NCBI GenBank assembly: GCA_039198225.1
Contig: JBCCTQ010000014.1
Location: 34,173 to 98,172 of the forward strand
Source: JASJAR01 sp039198225
GTDB lineage: Bacteria > Pseudomonadota > Alphaproteobacteria > Rhodobacterales > Rhodobacteraceae
Length of the DNA: 64,000 bases
Reading direction: 5' to 3'
Position numbers and translations under genes: made by a program. How positions within the stretch are numbered: position 1 is the stretch's first letter; every line of letters starts with the position of its first letter. Of the stretch, positions 52,357 to 61,800 are shown piece by piece. Under the pieces are notes generated by a model. It saw only the letters and a program-made list of their open reading frames with translations. It did no database searches and had not been told where the DNA came from.

Positions 52357-52368
52357 CGGAACCCCTAT

Positions 52369-52388
52369 GTGATTTTATAACATTTAAG
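52369..52388. promoter_or_regulatory. Candidate Zur box in the znuA/zur divergent region
   Basis: AT-rich imperfect palindrome around TTTTATAACATTT in the 56-bp gap between znuA and zur, containing the half-site ATAACA. It resembles alphaproteobacterial Zur boxes only partly, but it is the only AT-rich symmetric element in the gap and would serve both operons. Confidence 0.4.
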
Positions 52389-52412
52389 GCGCATTATCTG
52401 ATACAGAGTAAC

Positions 52413-52928
52413 ATGACAAGCAACCGCTCAGTGCAATCCGGCGAAGAAAAGCCCGTCGCATTCGCCGAACATGACCACGACGCCTGTGTGACCGAAACAC
52501 TTGCCGCGGCCGACGCCCATTGCAGCCGGAACAATCTGCGATTGACCCCCGTTCGACGAAAGGTGCTGGAGATCCTTTTGCAAAGGCATCAAGCCCTGGG
52601 CGCCTACGCAATACTCGACCTGTTGCGGGAAGCGGGCTTCGGATCGCAGCCGCCTGTCGCCTATCGCGCGCTCGACTTTCTGGCCAAGAACGGCTTCGTC
52701 CACAAGATCGAGCGTTTGAATGCCTTTGTCGCCTGCGTGCATCCCGAAGAAACCCACTCGCCCGCCTTTATGATCTGCCGCATGTGCGATGCCGTGGCCG
52801 AAGCGCATTCGACCGGTCTCGGGAACTATCTTGCCGGTGCCGCAAACTCCGCCGGTTTCCAGATTGAGCGAACCGTCGTTGAGGCCGAAGGTGTCTGCCC
52901 TGACTGCGCGGGCGCTGCCGCCACATGA
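52413..52928 (+). CDS. zur: Zinc uptake regulator Zur (Fur family)
   Basis: 171 residues from ATG at 52413; the upstream extension would overlap the divergent promoter. Winged helix with LTPVRRKVLEILLQ near 45-58 and VAYRALDFLAKNGFVHKIERLNAF around 85-108; structural zinc CxxC pairs CRMC (about 128-131) and CPDC near the C-terminus. Zur blocks zinc uptake genes when Zn is sufficient. The placement between znuA and znuCB, with a 4-bp overlap with znuC, supports Zur over Fur. Confidence 0.93.
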   Translation: MTSNRSVQSGEEKPVAFAEHDHDACVTETLAAADAHCSRNNLRLTPVRRKVLEILLQRHQALGAYAILDLLREAGFGSQPPVAYRALDFLAKNGFVHKIERLNAFVACVHPEETHSPAFMICRMCDAVAEAHSTGLGNYLAGAANSAGFQIERTVVEAEGVCPDCAGAAAT

Positions 52929-53659
52929 GCCTTATCACAGTGGAGAACCTGACCGTTCGCTACGGCGAAAACACGGTCCTTCGCGACGTGGACATGGCAA
53001 TCGAACCCGGTGAGATCGTCACGATCGTCGGCCCGAACGGCTCAGGAAAGACAAGTCTTTTCAGAGTTCTGATCGGTGCAGTTGAACCTTGTGCTGGTAA
53101 CATAGCGCGCAAGCCAGGCCTGCGTCTCGGGTATGTGCCGCAAAGGCTGCACATCGATCCGACCCTCCCGATCACTGTCGAGCGTTTCATGCGCCTGACC
53201 AGCCCGGCCAATCCCGCGGTCTGCGCCCAAGCGCTCGAAACGGCAGGGCTTCCCGACGTTCGGAAACGCCAGATGTCAAAGCTGTCGGGTGGACAGTTCC
53301 AAAGGGTCATGCTTGCCCGCGCCCTCCTCAATCAGCCGGAAATCCTCCTGCTCGACGAAGCGACGCAAGGCTTGGACCAACCGGGATCGGCCGCGTTCTA
53401 TCGGCAGATCGAAACGGTCCGAAACGAAACCGGATGTGCCATCCTGATGATAAGCCACGAATTGCATGTCGTGATGGCCGCCTCGGACCGGGTGATCTGC
53501 CTGAACGGCCATGTCTGCTGCGCGGGTTCACCAGCCGTCGTTGCCTCCGCCCCGGAATACCGGGCGCTTTTCGGCAGCGGCACGGGCGGCGCGCTTGCGC
53601 TTTACCGGCACGAGCACGACCACCACCATGAGCCCGGCACCGCGGAGGCCGCGGAATAG
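52925..53659 (+). CDS. znuC: Zinc ABC transporter ATP-binding protein ZnuC
   Basis: 244 residues; start overlaps the zur stop. Walker A VGPNGSGKTSLFRV (about 37-50), signature LSGGQFQRVMLARALL near 120-135, Walker B ILLLDEATQGLD, H-loop MISHELHVV. The C-terminal tail is His-rich (YRHEHDHHHEPG), possibly metal-sensing. Cytoplasmic motor for ZnuB. Confidence 0.95.
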   Translation: MSLITVENLTVRYGENTVLRDVDMAIEPGEIVTIVGPNGSGKTSLFRVLIGAVEPCAGNIARKPGLRLGYVPQRLHIDPTLPITVERFMRLTSPANPAVCAQALETAGLPDVRKRQMSKLSGGQFQRVMLARALLNQPEILLLDEATQGLDQPGSAAFYRQIETVRNETGCAILMISHELHVVMAASDRVICLNGHVCCAGSPAVVASAPEYRALFGSGTGGALALYRHEHDHHHEPGTAEAAE

Positions 53660-54456
53660 TGCTGGACGATTTCATGGTGCGCGCGACGCTGGCCGGTATC
53701 GGCGTGGCGGTCGCGGCCGCGCCGCTCGGCTGCTTTGTGGTGTGGCGGCGCATGGCCTACTTCGGCGACGCAACGGCGCACGCGGCGATCCTTGGGGTGG
53801 CGCTGGCGTTGTCCTTTCAGGTGTCGATCTTCCTCGGCACCGTCGCTGTCGCGCTCACTATGGCCATGACGATCACGCTTCTGTCCGGTCGCGGCTATGC
53901 CATGGACACGCTCCTTGGCGTGATGGCGCATGCCTCGCTCGCCTCCGGGCTTGTGGCGGTGTCTTTCCTGTCGGGCATCCGGATCGACCTGATGGCATAT
54001 CTCTTCGGCGATATTCTGGCCGTGTCGCGCGAAGACCTCGCCGTCATCTGGGGCGGCGCGGCAATCGTGGTCGCGCTGATTGCGTGGCGCTGGTCGGCCC
54101 TGCTGACCGGCACCTTGAATGAGGAACTGGCCTATGCTGCCGGGCTCAACCCGCGACGGGAGCAACTGATCCTCACACTTTCGCTCGCGATAACCGTGGC
54201 CGTCGCCATCAAGGTCGTGGGCGTTCTGCTGATCGCGGCAATGCTGGTCATCCCCGCGGCCGCCGCGCGCAGCCTTGCCCGTACCCCCGAAGCCATGGCG
54301 CTTATCGCTGCGGGCATCGGCGCCTTCTCGGCAATCGCCGGACTGCGCGGCGCCTATGTTTTCGACACCCCTGCCGGTCCGTCCATCGTCTGCGTCGCAG
54401 CGCTGGCCTTCGCGGTCTTCGGTCTGTTGGGCTTTCGGCAGAAGCGAAGCGCTTAG
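53659..54456 (+). CDS. znuB: Zinc ABC transporter permease ZnuB
   Basis: 265 residues with a GTG start overlapping the znuC stop by one base. About eight helices of the metal ABC-3 family; FVVWRRMAYFGDATAHAAILG near 25-45 and GVLLIAAMLVIPAAAARSLA near 189-208 are characteristic. The operon zur-znuC-znuB ends here, 73 bp before the convergent uvrD gene. Confidence 0.94.
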   Translation: MLDDFMVRATLAGIGVAVAAAPLGCFVVWRRMAYFGDATAHAAILGVALALSFQVSIFLGTVAVALTMAMTITLLSGRGYAMDTLLGVMAHASLASGLVAVSFLSGIRIDLMAYLFGDILAVSREDLAVIWGGAAIVVALIAWRWSALLTGTLNEELAYAAGLNPRREQLILTLSLAITVAVAIKVVGVLLIAAMLVIPAAAARSLARTPEAMALIAAGIGAFSAIAGLRGAYVFDTPAGPSIVCVAALAFAVFGLLGFRQKRSA

Positions 54457-54529
54457 GCAATCAAGCGCGCGGAAAGCCAAGCCACAGAGGCTTACGCACG
54501 GACACAATACCGACGTTGGATTTTCCGCC

Positions 54530-56887
54530 TCAGAACGGCACGTCGTCAGCCGCCTCAGCTGCTTTGACGAACTTGGCGACGACCTTTTTGAACCCTGCCT
54601 TTTCGAAGGAAATATCGAGTTTATCGCCCTCGATCGCGGTGATCGTGCCGTAGCCGAACTTGTCATGGAACACGCGTTCGCCCGCTGTGAAAGCGGATAC
54701 CGCGTTGATATCTATGACCATATTTCGGCTCTCACGGGGTTGGCTAAGCCCCCGCTGGTTCTGGCGCTGCTGCAGCCGTTTCCAACCTGGCGAATTGTAA
54801 CCGTCCGCCCGGGACGCCCGCTCATAAAGATCGCTCTGGACTTCCGCCGTCGCATGCTCACCGGCCGCCCCCAGAACCTCCACCGCCGAAGCGTCCATCT
54901 CGTCGATGAAGCGCGACGCAATCTGAGACTGCCAAGACCCGAAAACAAAACGATTTTGTGCGAAACTGACCACGGCATATTCCTCCGCACGGGTCAGTCC
55001 GACATAGGCCAGCCGCCGCTCTTCCTCGAGCCCCTTAAGACCGTTCTCGTCCATCGCGCGCTGCGACGGAAAGAGGCCGTCTTCCCAACCGGGCAGGAAC
55101 ACCGCAGGGAACTCCAGACCCTTGGCCGCGTGGAGCGTCATGATCGACACCTTTTCTTCCGTGTCCTCGCTTGCGTTGTCCATGACGAGCGAGACATGTT
55201 CGAGAAAGCCCTGGAGATTATCAAAGTTTTCAAGTGCTTTGACGAGTTCCTTCAAGTTCTCAAGCCGGCCGGCCGCCTCGGCATCGCGCGCCTTTCGCGG
55301 GCGACCGTCTTCCGCCGGCAACATGTACATTTCCGGGTATTCGGATTCGTCGATAATGCTTTCGGCGAGTTCGATATGGTCATGCTCATCCATCACCAAC
55401 TTGTGCCAACGGTCGAGACCGTCGAGCAGCTTTGCAAGCTCCTTTGCCCCCTTGCCGCCAAGGTCCTTTGCCGCCAGCAGAAGCCGCGCCCCTTCGTAAA
55501 GCGAGACACCGTTTGAGCGCGCGGCCATCTGGATTCTCTGAAACGCCTTGTCGCCCAAACCCCGCTTCGGCTTGTTGTATATTCTCTCAAACGCCAGATC
55601 GTCATCACGGCTGATCGCGAGCCGGAAATAGGCCATGGCATCCCGGATTTCCATCCGCTCATAAAAGCGCGGCCCGCCGATCACCCGGTAGGGCAGACCG
55701 ATGGTGAGAAAGCGGTCCTCGAAGGCGCGCATCTGGTGCGAGGCGCGGACGAGAATGGCCATGTGATTCAGGCTTTTTGGCTCCATCCCGCGCGTCCCGG
55801 ACTGAAGCGCTTCCACCTCTTCGCCGATCCAGCGGGCCTCTTCCTCTCCGTCCCAGTGGCTGATGAGGTGAACCTTTTTCCCATCCGTTTCTTCGGTGAA
55901 AAGGGTTTTGCCGAGCCGCCCGGTATTCGCTGCAATCACCGAGGACGCCGCCGCCAGAATGTGCGGCGTCGAGCGATAATTCTGTTCCAGCCGGATCACT
56001 TTGGCGCCGGGAAAATCCTTTTCAAACCGAAGGATGTTGCCCACCTCTGCACCGCGCCATCCATAGATCGACTGGTCGTCATCGCCGACGCAGCAGATGT
56101 TTTTGTGCCCCCCCGCAAGAAGCCGAAGCCAGAGATACTGCGCGACATTGGTATCCTGATACTCATCCACCAGTATGAAGCGGAACCAGCGCTGGTACTT
56201 TTCCAGCACGTCCTGATTTTCCTTGAAGATCGTGACCACGTGCAACAGCAGATCGCCGAAATCGCAGGCGTTGAGCGTTTTAAGGCGAGACTGATACTCG
56301 GCGTAGAGTTCAGCACCCCGGTGATTGAACGCGCCATGGTCGGCCGCCGGGATCTTGTCCGGCGTCAGCGCCCGGTTCTTCCAGTCGTCGATCACGTTGG
56401 CCAGTTGGCGGGGCGGCCAGCGCTTTTCGTCGATCCCGGCCGCAATGACGAGTTGTTTCAGAAGCCGCAACTGATCGTCGCTGTCGAGAATGGTGAAGTT
56501 CGTCTTCAACCCGACGAGTTCCGCGTGGCGCCTGAGAAGCTTCACGCCAATCGAGTGGAACGTGCCGAGCCAGGGCATGCCCTCCACGGTTTGTCCGAGC
56601 AGGTTCGCAACGCGCGTCTTCATTTCCCGCGCCGCCTTGTTGGTGAAGGTCACCGCGAGGATTTCGTTCGGGCGGGCAGTTCCGGTATTCAGCAGGTGCG
56701 CGATCCGTGTCGTCAACGCCTTGGTCTTGCCCGTGCCGGCACCCGCGAGCATCAGAACCGGGCCCTCAAGTGTTTCGACAGCTTCGCGTTGCGGCGGGTT
56801 CAGCCCGTCGAGATAGGCGACAGGGCGCGCCGAAAGCGCCATCTGCGACAAGGGAATGCGGTCAGGAAAATCCTCAAATTCGCTCAT
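54530..56887 (-). CDS. uvrD: ATP-dependent DNA helicase, UvrD/PcrA type
   Basis: 785 residues. SF1A 3'-5' helicase for nucleotide-excision and mismatch repair: Q-motif LNPPQREAVET, Walker A LAGAGTGKTKALTTRIAHLL near 47-66, motif Ia VTFTNKAAREMKTRV, motif II VDEYQDTN, motif III GDDDQSIYGWRGA, motif IV RLEQNYRST, motifs V/VI TLHAAKGLEF and YVGLTRAEE. The C-terminal RESRN linker ends in a PcrA/UvrD-type Tudor-like domain (GERVFHDKFGYGTITAIEG). Single gene, convergent with znuB and divergent from lldD. Confidence 0.94.
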   Translation of the reverse strand: MSEFEDFPDRIPLSQMALSARPVAYLDGLNPPQREAVETLEGPVLMLAGAGTGKTKALTTRIAHLLNTGTARPNEILAVTFTNKAAREMKTRVANLLGQTVEGMPWLGTFHSIGVKLLRRHAELVGLKTNFTILDSDDQLRLLKQLVIAAGIDEKRWPPRQLANVIDDWKNRALTPDKIPAADHGAFNHRGAELYAEYQSRLKTLNACDFGDLLLHVVTIFKENQDVLEKYQRWFRFILVDEYQDTNVAQYLWLRLLAGGHKNICCVGDDDQSIYGWRGAEVGNILRFEKDFPGAKVIRLEQNYRSTPHILAAASSVIAANTGRLGKTLFTEETDGKKVHLISHWDGEEEARWIGEEVEALQSGTRGMEPKSLNHMAILVRASHQMRAFEDRFLTIGLPYRVIGGPRFYERMEIRDAMAYFRLAISRDDDLAFERIYNKPKRGLGDKAFQRIQMAARSNGVSLYEGARLLLAAKDLGGKGAKELAKLLDGLDRWHKLVMDEHDHIELAESIIDESEYPEMYMLPAEDGRPRKARDAEAAGRLENLKELVKALENFDNLQGFLEHVSLVMDNASEDTEEKVSIMTLHAAKGLEFPAVFLPGWEDGLFPSQRAMDENGLKGLEEERRLAYVGLTRAEEYAVVSFAQNRFVFGSWQSQIASRFIDEMDASAVEVLGAAGEHATAEVQSDLYERASRADGYNSPGWKRLQQRQNQRGLSQPRESRNMVIDINAVSAFTAGERVFHDKFGYGTITAIEGDKLDISFEKAGFKKVVAKFVKAAEAADDVPF

Positions 56888-56972
56888 GGCCCGAACGTAG
56901 CGTGGCGGCGGGGCGAGATAAAGTGTGTTCTATTAATGTTCCTGCGCTTGCGCCCGCTTCGCGGTCGCCTGC

Positions 56973-57025
56973 CCGGGGGAGCGCTGCTCCCCCGGACCCC
57001 CTCGGGATATTTGAACCAGAAAGAA
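56973..57025 (+). repeat. Dispersed hairpin repeat, copy D
   Basis: Perfect 10-bp hairpin CCGGGGGAGC-GCT-GCTCCCCCGG (56973-56995), then the core CTCGGGATATTTGAACCAGA (57001-57020) and AAGAA. Lies in the uvrD/lldD divergent gap, 40 bp before the lldD start. Same architecture as the copies at 13141, 26391 and 28861. Confidence 0.66.
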
Positions 57026-57065
57026 TGCCCCTTTCGGTTCGACCGCTTATGGCTCAAAAGACTGC

Positions 57066-58205
57066 ATGGACCTCGACACCCGTTTTCCCGCCGTTTCCGA
57101 CCTTCGCGACCGCGCAAGGCGCCGTATCCCCCATTTCGTCTTCGAATATCTGGACAGCGCAACCGGGCGCGAAGATCAGCACCGGCGCAATCAGGCAGCA
57201 CTCGCCGAGGTCAAGTTCTGGCCTGCCATACTGGAGGGGGAACCTAAGGCGGACCTTTCAACGGAATTTCTGGGGCGCCGCTATCCCCTGCCCTTCGGAT
57301 GCGCGCCCGTGGGCATGTCGGGGATCATGTGGCCCGGCGCAGAGAAGCTTCTTGCAAAAGCCTGCGCCGCGGCGGGGCTTCCGTATTGCATGTCGACGGT
57401 GGCCACGGTCGTTCCGGAAACACTGGCCCCGCATATCGGCGATCAGGGCTGGTTTCAGTTGTACATGCCAAAGGACAAGGAAATCCGGCTCGACATGTGC
57501 AAGCGCGCAAAGGCGGCCGGTTTTCACACCCTGATCCTGACCGTCGACGTGCCGCTCGAAAGCCGAAGAGAGCGGCAGAGGCGGGCCAATCTGACCATCC
57601 CGCCCAAGGTGAATGCGGCGATGGTCTGGTCGATGCTCACCCATCCCGAATGGACCCTTGGAACACTGCGGGAGGGCATCCCAAGCCTGAAATTCTGCGA
57701 GGACTATGCCAAGGACATGGAAGCCACCTCGGTCGCCCATGCCGGTCACGTCATTCGCGGCAATCCAGGTTGGGATGATGTCGCGTGGATGCGGGAAAAA
57801 TGGGACGGTCCGCTTCTGGTCAAGGGGGTGCAGAAGCCGGAGGACGCCCGAACACTGGCGGGTCTTGGCGTCGACGCGATTTGGGTGTCAAACCATTCAG
57901 GACGCCAGTTCGATGGCGGGCCCGCTTCCATCGAGTGTTTGCCCGCCATTCGCGCCGCAGTGCCCGAGACGCCGATCGTGTTCGACAGCGGCGTCACGGG
58001 CGGGCTCGACATTCTCCGCGCGCTCGCGCTTGGCGCGGATTTCGTGATGCTCGGGCGGGCATTTCACTATTCCGTTGGCGCCCTAGGCGCCGTAGGTCCC
58101 GGGCATCTCATCCACATTCTGGAACAGGACATGATTTCCTGTATGGGCCAGATCGGGGCCACCAGCTTAAGCGACCTGTCGAATCGATTGGTGATGACCG
58201 CTTAA
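57066..58205 (+). CDS. lldD: FMN-dependent alpha-hydroxy-acid dehydrogenase (L-lactate dehydrogenase LldD-like)
   Basis: 379 residues. TIM-barrel flavin oxidase: N-terminal RIPHFVFEYLDSATG, FMN-site APVGMSGIMWPGAE near 78-91, the catalytic His in VSNHSGRQFDGGPAS near 277-291 and the FMN-phosphate region DSGVTGGLDILRALALGADFVMLGR. It oxidises L-lactate (or another 2-hydroxy acid) to the keto acid, passing electrons to the respiratory chain. No strong ribosome site precedes the ATG. Upstream lies a dispersed repeat; the stop is 1 bp from the stop of a convergent DUF2314 gene. Confidence 0.88.
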   Translation: MDLDTRFPAVSDLRDRARRRIPHFVFEYLDSATGREDQHRRNQAALAEVKFWPAILEGEPKADLSTEFLGRRYPLPFGCAPVGMSGIMWPGAEKLLAKACAAAGLPYCMSTVATVVPETLAPHIGDQGWFQLYMPKDKEIRLDMCKRAKAAGFHTLILTVDVPLESRRERQRRANLTIPPKVNAAMVWSMLTHPEWTLGTLREGIPSLKFCEDYAKDMEATSVAHAGHVIRGNPGWDDVAWMREKWDGPLLVKGVQKPEDARTLAGLGVDAIWVSNHSGRQFDGGPASIECLPAIRAAVPETPIVFDSGVTGGLDILRALALGADFVMLGRAFHYSVGALGAVGPGHLIHILEQDMISCMGQIGATSLSDLSNRLVMTA

Positions 58206-58206
58206 G

Positions 58207-58713
58207 CTACCAAGCGGTGGGCAAGGGCGACGCGGACAAGGCGGCGGCAATCTGATCGGCTTGATCTTTTGCAAGGCTGGAAAGCATTACTCGCGTTGTG
58301 TAATTCCCGTAGAGTTTCCCGTCGCCCCCGCGATACGTCCAATCCCTTATCATATCTTGTGAAAATTCGACGATGTCGCCCAAATTTGCGTCGATATCGA
58401 CAGGTGCATTGGCGAGATTGCCGGCAAAACTTTCACCGTCGCGCTGCACGGCGCCAACCCAGATCACTTCGAAACCGTTGCCTTGCGCATTGCTCACCGG
58501 GAAGGCCACCTTGAGCATGGCGCTGTCGGCGTCCAGTTTGTGGGCAAGGAAGTCGGGCAGGCTGCGCAGCGCTTCGTCCTGGGCCTCGTTCATTGTAAGG
58601 TCGGTACCCTCATAAACGACGACCTGATCGCCCTCTTTCGGGATGACAAGGCTGGCGAAATACAGTGCGCCGCCGATCAGGATCATGAAGAGAGGTCGTT
58701 TGAAATAGGTCAT
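58207..58713 (-). CDS. DUF2314-type protein, paralogue 1 (membrane-anchored)
   Basis: 168 residues. One N-terminal hydrophobic segment (PLFMILIGGALYFASLVI, 7-24), probably an anchor or uncleaved signal. The rest aligns by eye with the protein at 62500: EVIWVGAVQ, FAGNLANAP, GDIVEF, IRDWTYRG, KLYGNYTTRVML, and the end SPLPTAW. I associate this pattern with DUF2314 (YegJ-like), function unknown. Lies immediately downstream of pyc (167-bp gap, same strand). Confidence 0.75.
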   Translation of the reverse strand: MTYFKRPLFMILIGGALYFASLVIPKEGDQVVVYEGTDLTMNEAQDEALRSLPDFLAHKLDADSAMLKVAFPVSNAQGNGFEVIWVGAVQRDGESFAGNLANAPVDIDANLGDIVEFSQDMIRDWTYRGGDGKLYGNYTTRVMLSSLAKDQADQIAAALSASPLPTAW

Positions 58714-58880
58714 TGATGCCTCCGAATATACTGCCCGCCAGCCTTCGGATTTAGCTGGGGCATAAATCGAGCCGAATTAGGGAAAATTTGCGGCTACAGA
58801 TATACCGATGCGGTTAAAACTCACATTGTCGGCCTGCGCTTTTCTGACGCTAGCAACAAACTACAAACCGGGCGGTTCGT

Positions 58881-61800
58881 CTACTCGAATTCGACGAGCA
58901 AGTCCTTCGCATCGATCTGAGCGCCGGCCGTCACGTGGACAGCCTTGACCGTGGCCGTGCGGTCCGCGTGAATGCCGGTCTCCATCTTCATCGCCTCAAT
59001 GGTGAGCATGAGGTCGCCCTTGTTCACCTTGGCGCCCGGATCGATGGCAATCGAGGCGACCACGCCCGGCATGGGCGCGCCGACGTGATTGGCATTGTTC
59101 GCCTCAGCTTTGGCGAGGGCCCGTGAAGCCTTGGCGATTGATCGGTCCTTGACGCGGATGATGCGGGGCTGACCGTTCAACTCGAAGAACACCTTCGCAA
59201 CGCCTTCATCTGTCGTTTCCGCAATGGCCTGGCAGCGAATTTCAAGCGTGACGCCCGGCTCGATGTCGACGCTGATTTCTTCCCCGGGGGTCATGCCGTA
59301 AAAGAATGTTCGGGTCGGAAGCGTGCGTACAGGACCGTAAAGTGAATGGCGTTGCATATAGTCTTCGAAGACTTGCGGATACATCAGGTAGCCGTTCAAA
59401 TCCTCATCGTCGATCGTTTCACCGAAGCGCGTTTGAAGGTCTTGTCGCGTCGCTTCGAAATCGGTCGCCGTGAGCAGTGATCCGGGCCGCTCGGTGATGG
59501 GCTTTTCACCTTTCAATACCTTTTTCACGATGTCTTTCGGAAATCCGCCATGGGCTTGCCCGACATTGCCTTTCATCAGCGTGATGACGCTGTCTGGAAA
59601 TGCAAAATCGGCGTCAGACTTCAAAAGCTCCTCACACGTCACGCCCTGACTGACCAACATCAGTGCGAGATCGCCGACGGTCTTGGCAATCGGCGTCACC
59701 TTTATGACGTCGCCGAACATGTGGTTGACGTCGGCGTAGGTCTTGGCCACTTCGTGCCAGCGGTCTTCAAGGCCCATGGATCGCGCCTGGGCTTTCAGGT
59801 TGGTGAATTGGCCACCCGGCATTTCGTGCAGGTAGACTTCCGATGAAGGCGACTGCATCCCTGACTCGAACGCAACGTAGTGCTCGCGGACGGCCTCCCA
59901 ATAGTTCGAAATCTGACGGATCGCGTCGATATTGAGTTCGGTCGCACGATCCGAATGCCGCAAGGCTTCTACCAGCGTTCCGAGTGTGGCCTGGCTGGTA
60001 TTGCCGGACAACGCATCCATGGCGCAGTCGACCGCGTCCACGCCGGCATCCGACGCGGCAAGGATCGACGCCAGCGCGATGCCCGCCGTATCGTGCGTAT
60101 GGAAATGAACCGGCAGCCCGGTTTCTTCTTTCAGAGCCTTGACCAGAACGCGGGCGGCATCCGGCTTTACCAGACCGCCCATGTCCTTGAGGCCGAGGAT
60201 ATGGGTTCCGGCCGACTTAAGCTCTTTCGCCATTTTGACGTAGTATTTCAGATCGTACTTGGCGCGCTTCGGATCGTTGATGTCACCGGTGTAGCAGATC
60301 GCGCCTTCCAGCACCTTCCCGCTGTCGAGTACTGCGTCCATGGACACGCGCATGTTTTCCACCCAGTTCAGCGGGTCGAAGACGCGGAACACATCAATGC
60401 CGGTATCGGCGGCCTGTTTCACAAATCCCTGCACCACATTGTCGGGATAGTTTGTGTATCCCACGCCGTTCGAGCCGCGCAGCAGCATTTGCGTCATGAT
60501 GTTGGGCATCGCCGCCCGCAGGTCGCGCAGACGTTGCCAGGGACATTCCTGCAGGAAACGATAGGCCACATCGAATGTCGCACCACCCCAACATTCCACG
60601 CTGAACAGGCCCGGAAGATCATGGGCGTAGTTCGGGGCGACATTTATCATGTCGATGGAGCGCATGCGGGTCGCCAGCAAGGACTGGTGGCTGTCCCGCA
60701 TGGTCGTGTCGGTGACAAGCAATTGTTTCTGCTCAAGCATCCAGTCGGCCAGCGCTTCCGGTCCGAACTCATCGAGGATTTGTTTGGTGCCTGGTTTCGA
60801 CATTTCCGTCGTCAACTTTGGTGGCACAGGCAGACGCAGGTCGAGGGGAGGACGCGAACGACCGGCCACATCGGGCTGACCGTTCACCGTGACATCGGCG
60901 ATGTAAGTCAGGATTTTGGTTGCCCGGTCGCGGCGCGGCGCGAAGTCGAACAACTCGGCCGTCTCGTCGATGAACTTGGTGTGGTATTCGTTTTTGAGGA
61001 AGGTCGGGTGCTTCAGCAGGTTTTCCACGAACGCGATGTTCGTGCTGACACCGCGGATTCGAAACTCCCGCAGCGCCCGGTCCATACGCGCGATCGCGGC
61101 TTCCGGCGTTGGCGCCCAGGCTGTGACCTTTTCGAGAAGCGAGTCGTAATACCGCGTGATGACAGCGCCTGAATACGCGGTTCCACCGTCGAGACGAATG
61201 CCCATGCCAGTGGCGCCGCGATACGCCGTGATGCGGCCGTAATCAGGGATAAAGTTGTTGGTCGGATCCTCGGTTGTCACCCGGCACTGGATTGCATGGC
61301 CATTGAGTTGCACATCGTACTGCGTGGCCGTCCCCGTCGCTTCGATAAGCGACTTGCCTTCTGCAATCTTGATCTGCGCCTGCACGATGTCGATGCCGGT
61401 GACTTCTTCGGTCACCGTGTGTTCGACCTGCACCCGGGGGTTGACCTCGATGAAGTAAAACTCGCCGGTGTCCATATCCATCAGAAACTCGATGGTGCCC
61501 GCGCATTCGTAATTGACCTGTTCGGCGATCTTCTTGCCAAGCCCGCAGATTTTCTCGCGCTGCGCTTCTGATAGGTAAGGCGCCGGCGCACGTTCGACGA
61601 CTTTCTGATTGCGCCGCTGGACCGAGCAATCGCGTTCCCAAAGGTGATAGATGTTGCCCTGACTGTCGCCCAGAATTTGCACTTCTACGTGGCGGGCGCG
61701 CTGAATCATCTTTTCCAGATACCCTTCGCCATTGCCAAATGCCGCCTCGGCCTCGCGACGGCCTTCAAGCACTTTCCCCTCAAGCTCATCCGGCCCGTAA

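Noticed and set aside
53602..54666. 354-codon minus-strand frame opposite znuB
   Set aside because: Antisense shadow of a well-supported membrane protein gene; composition rich in Arg/His/Gly.
55736..57247. 503-codon frame antisense to uvrD extending into lldD
   Set aside because: Overlaps two genes with clear motifs and has no recognisable product.
59880..61172. 430-codon frame antisense to pyc
   Set aside because: Long antisense frames are expected in GC-rich coding DNA; the pyc reading has complete motifs.
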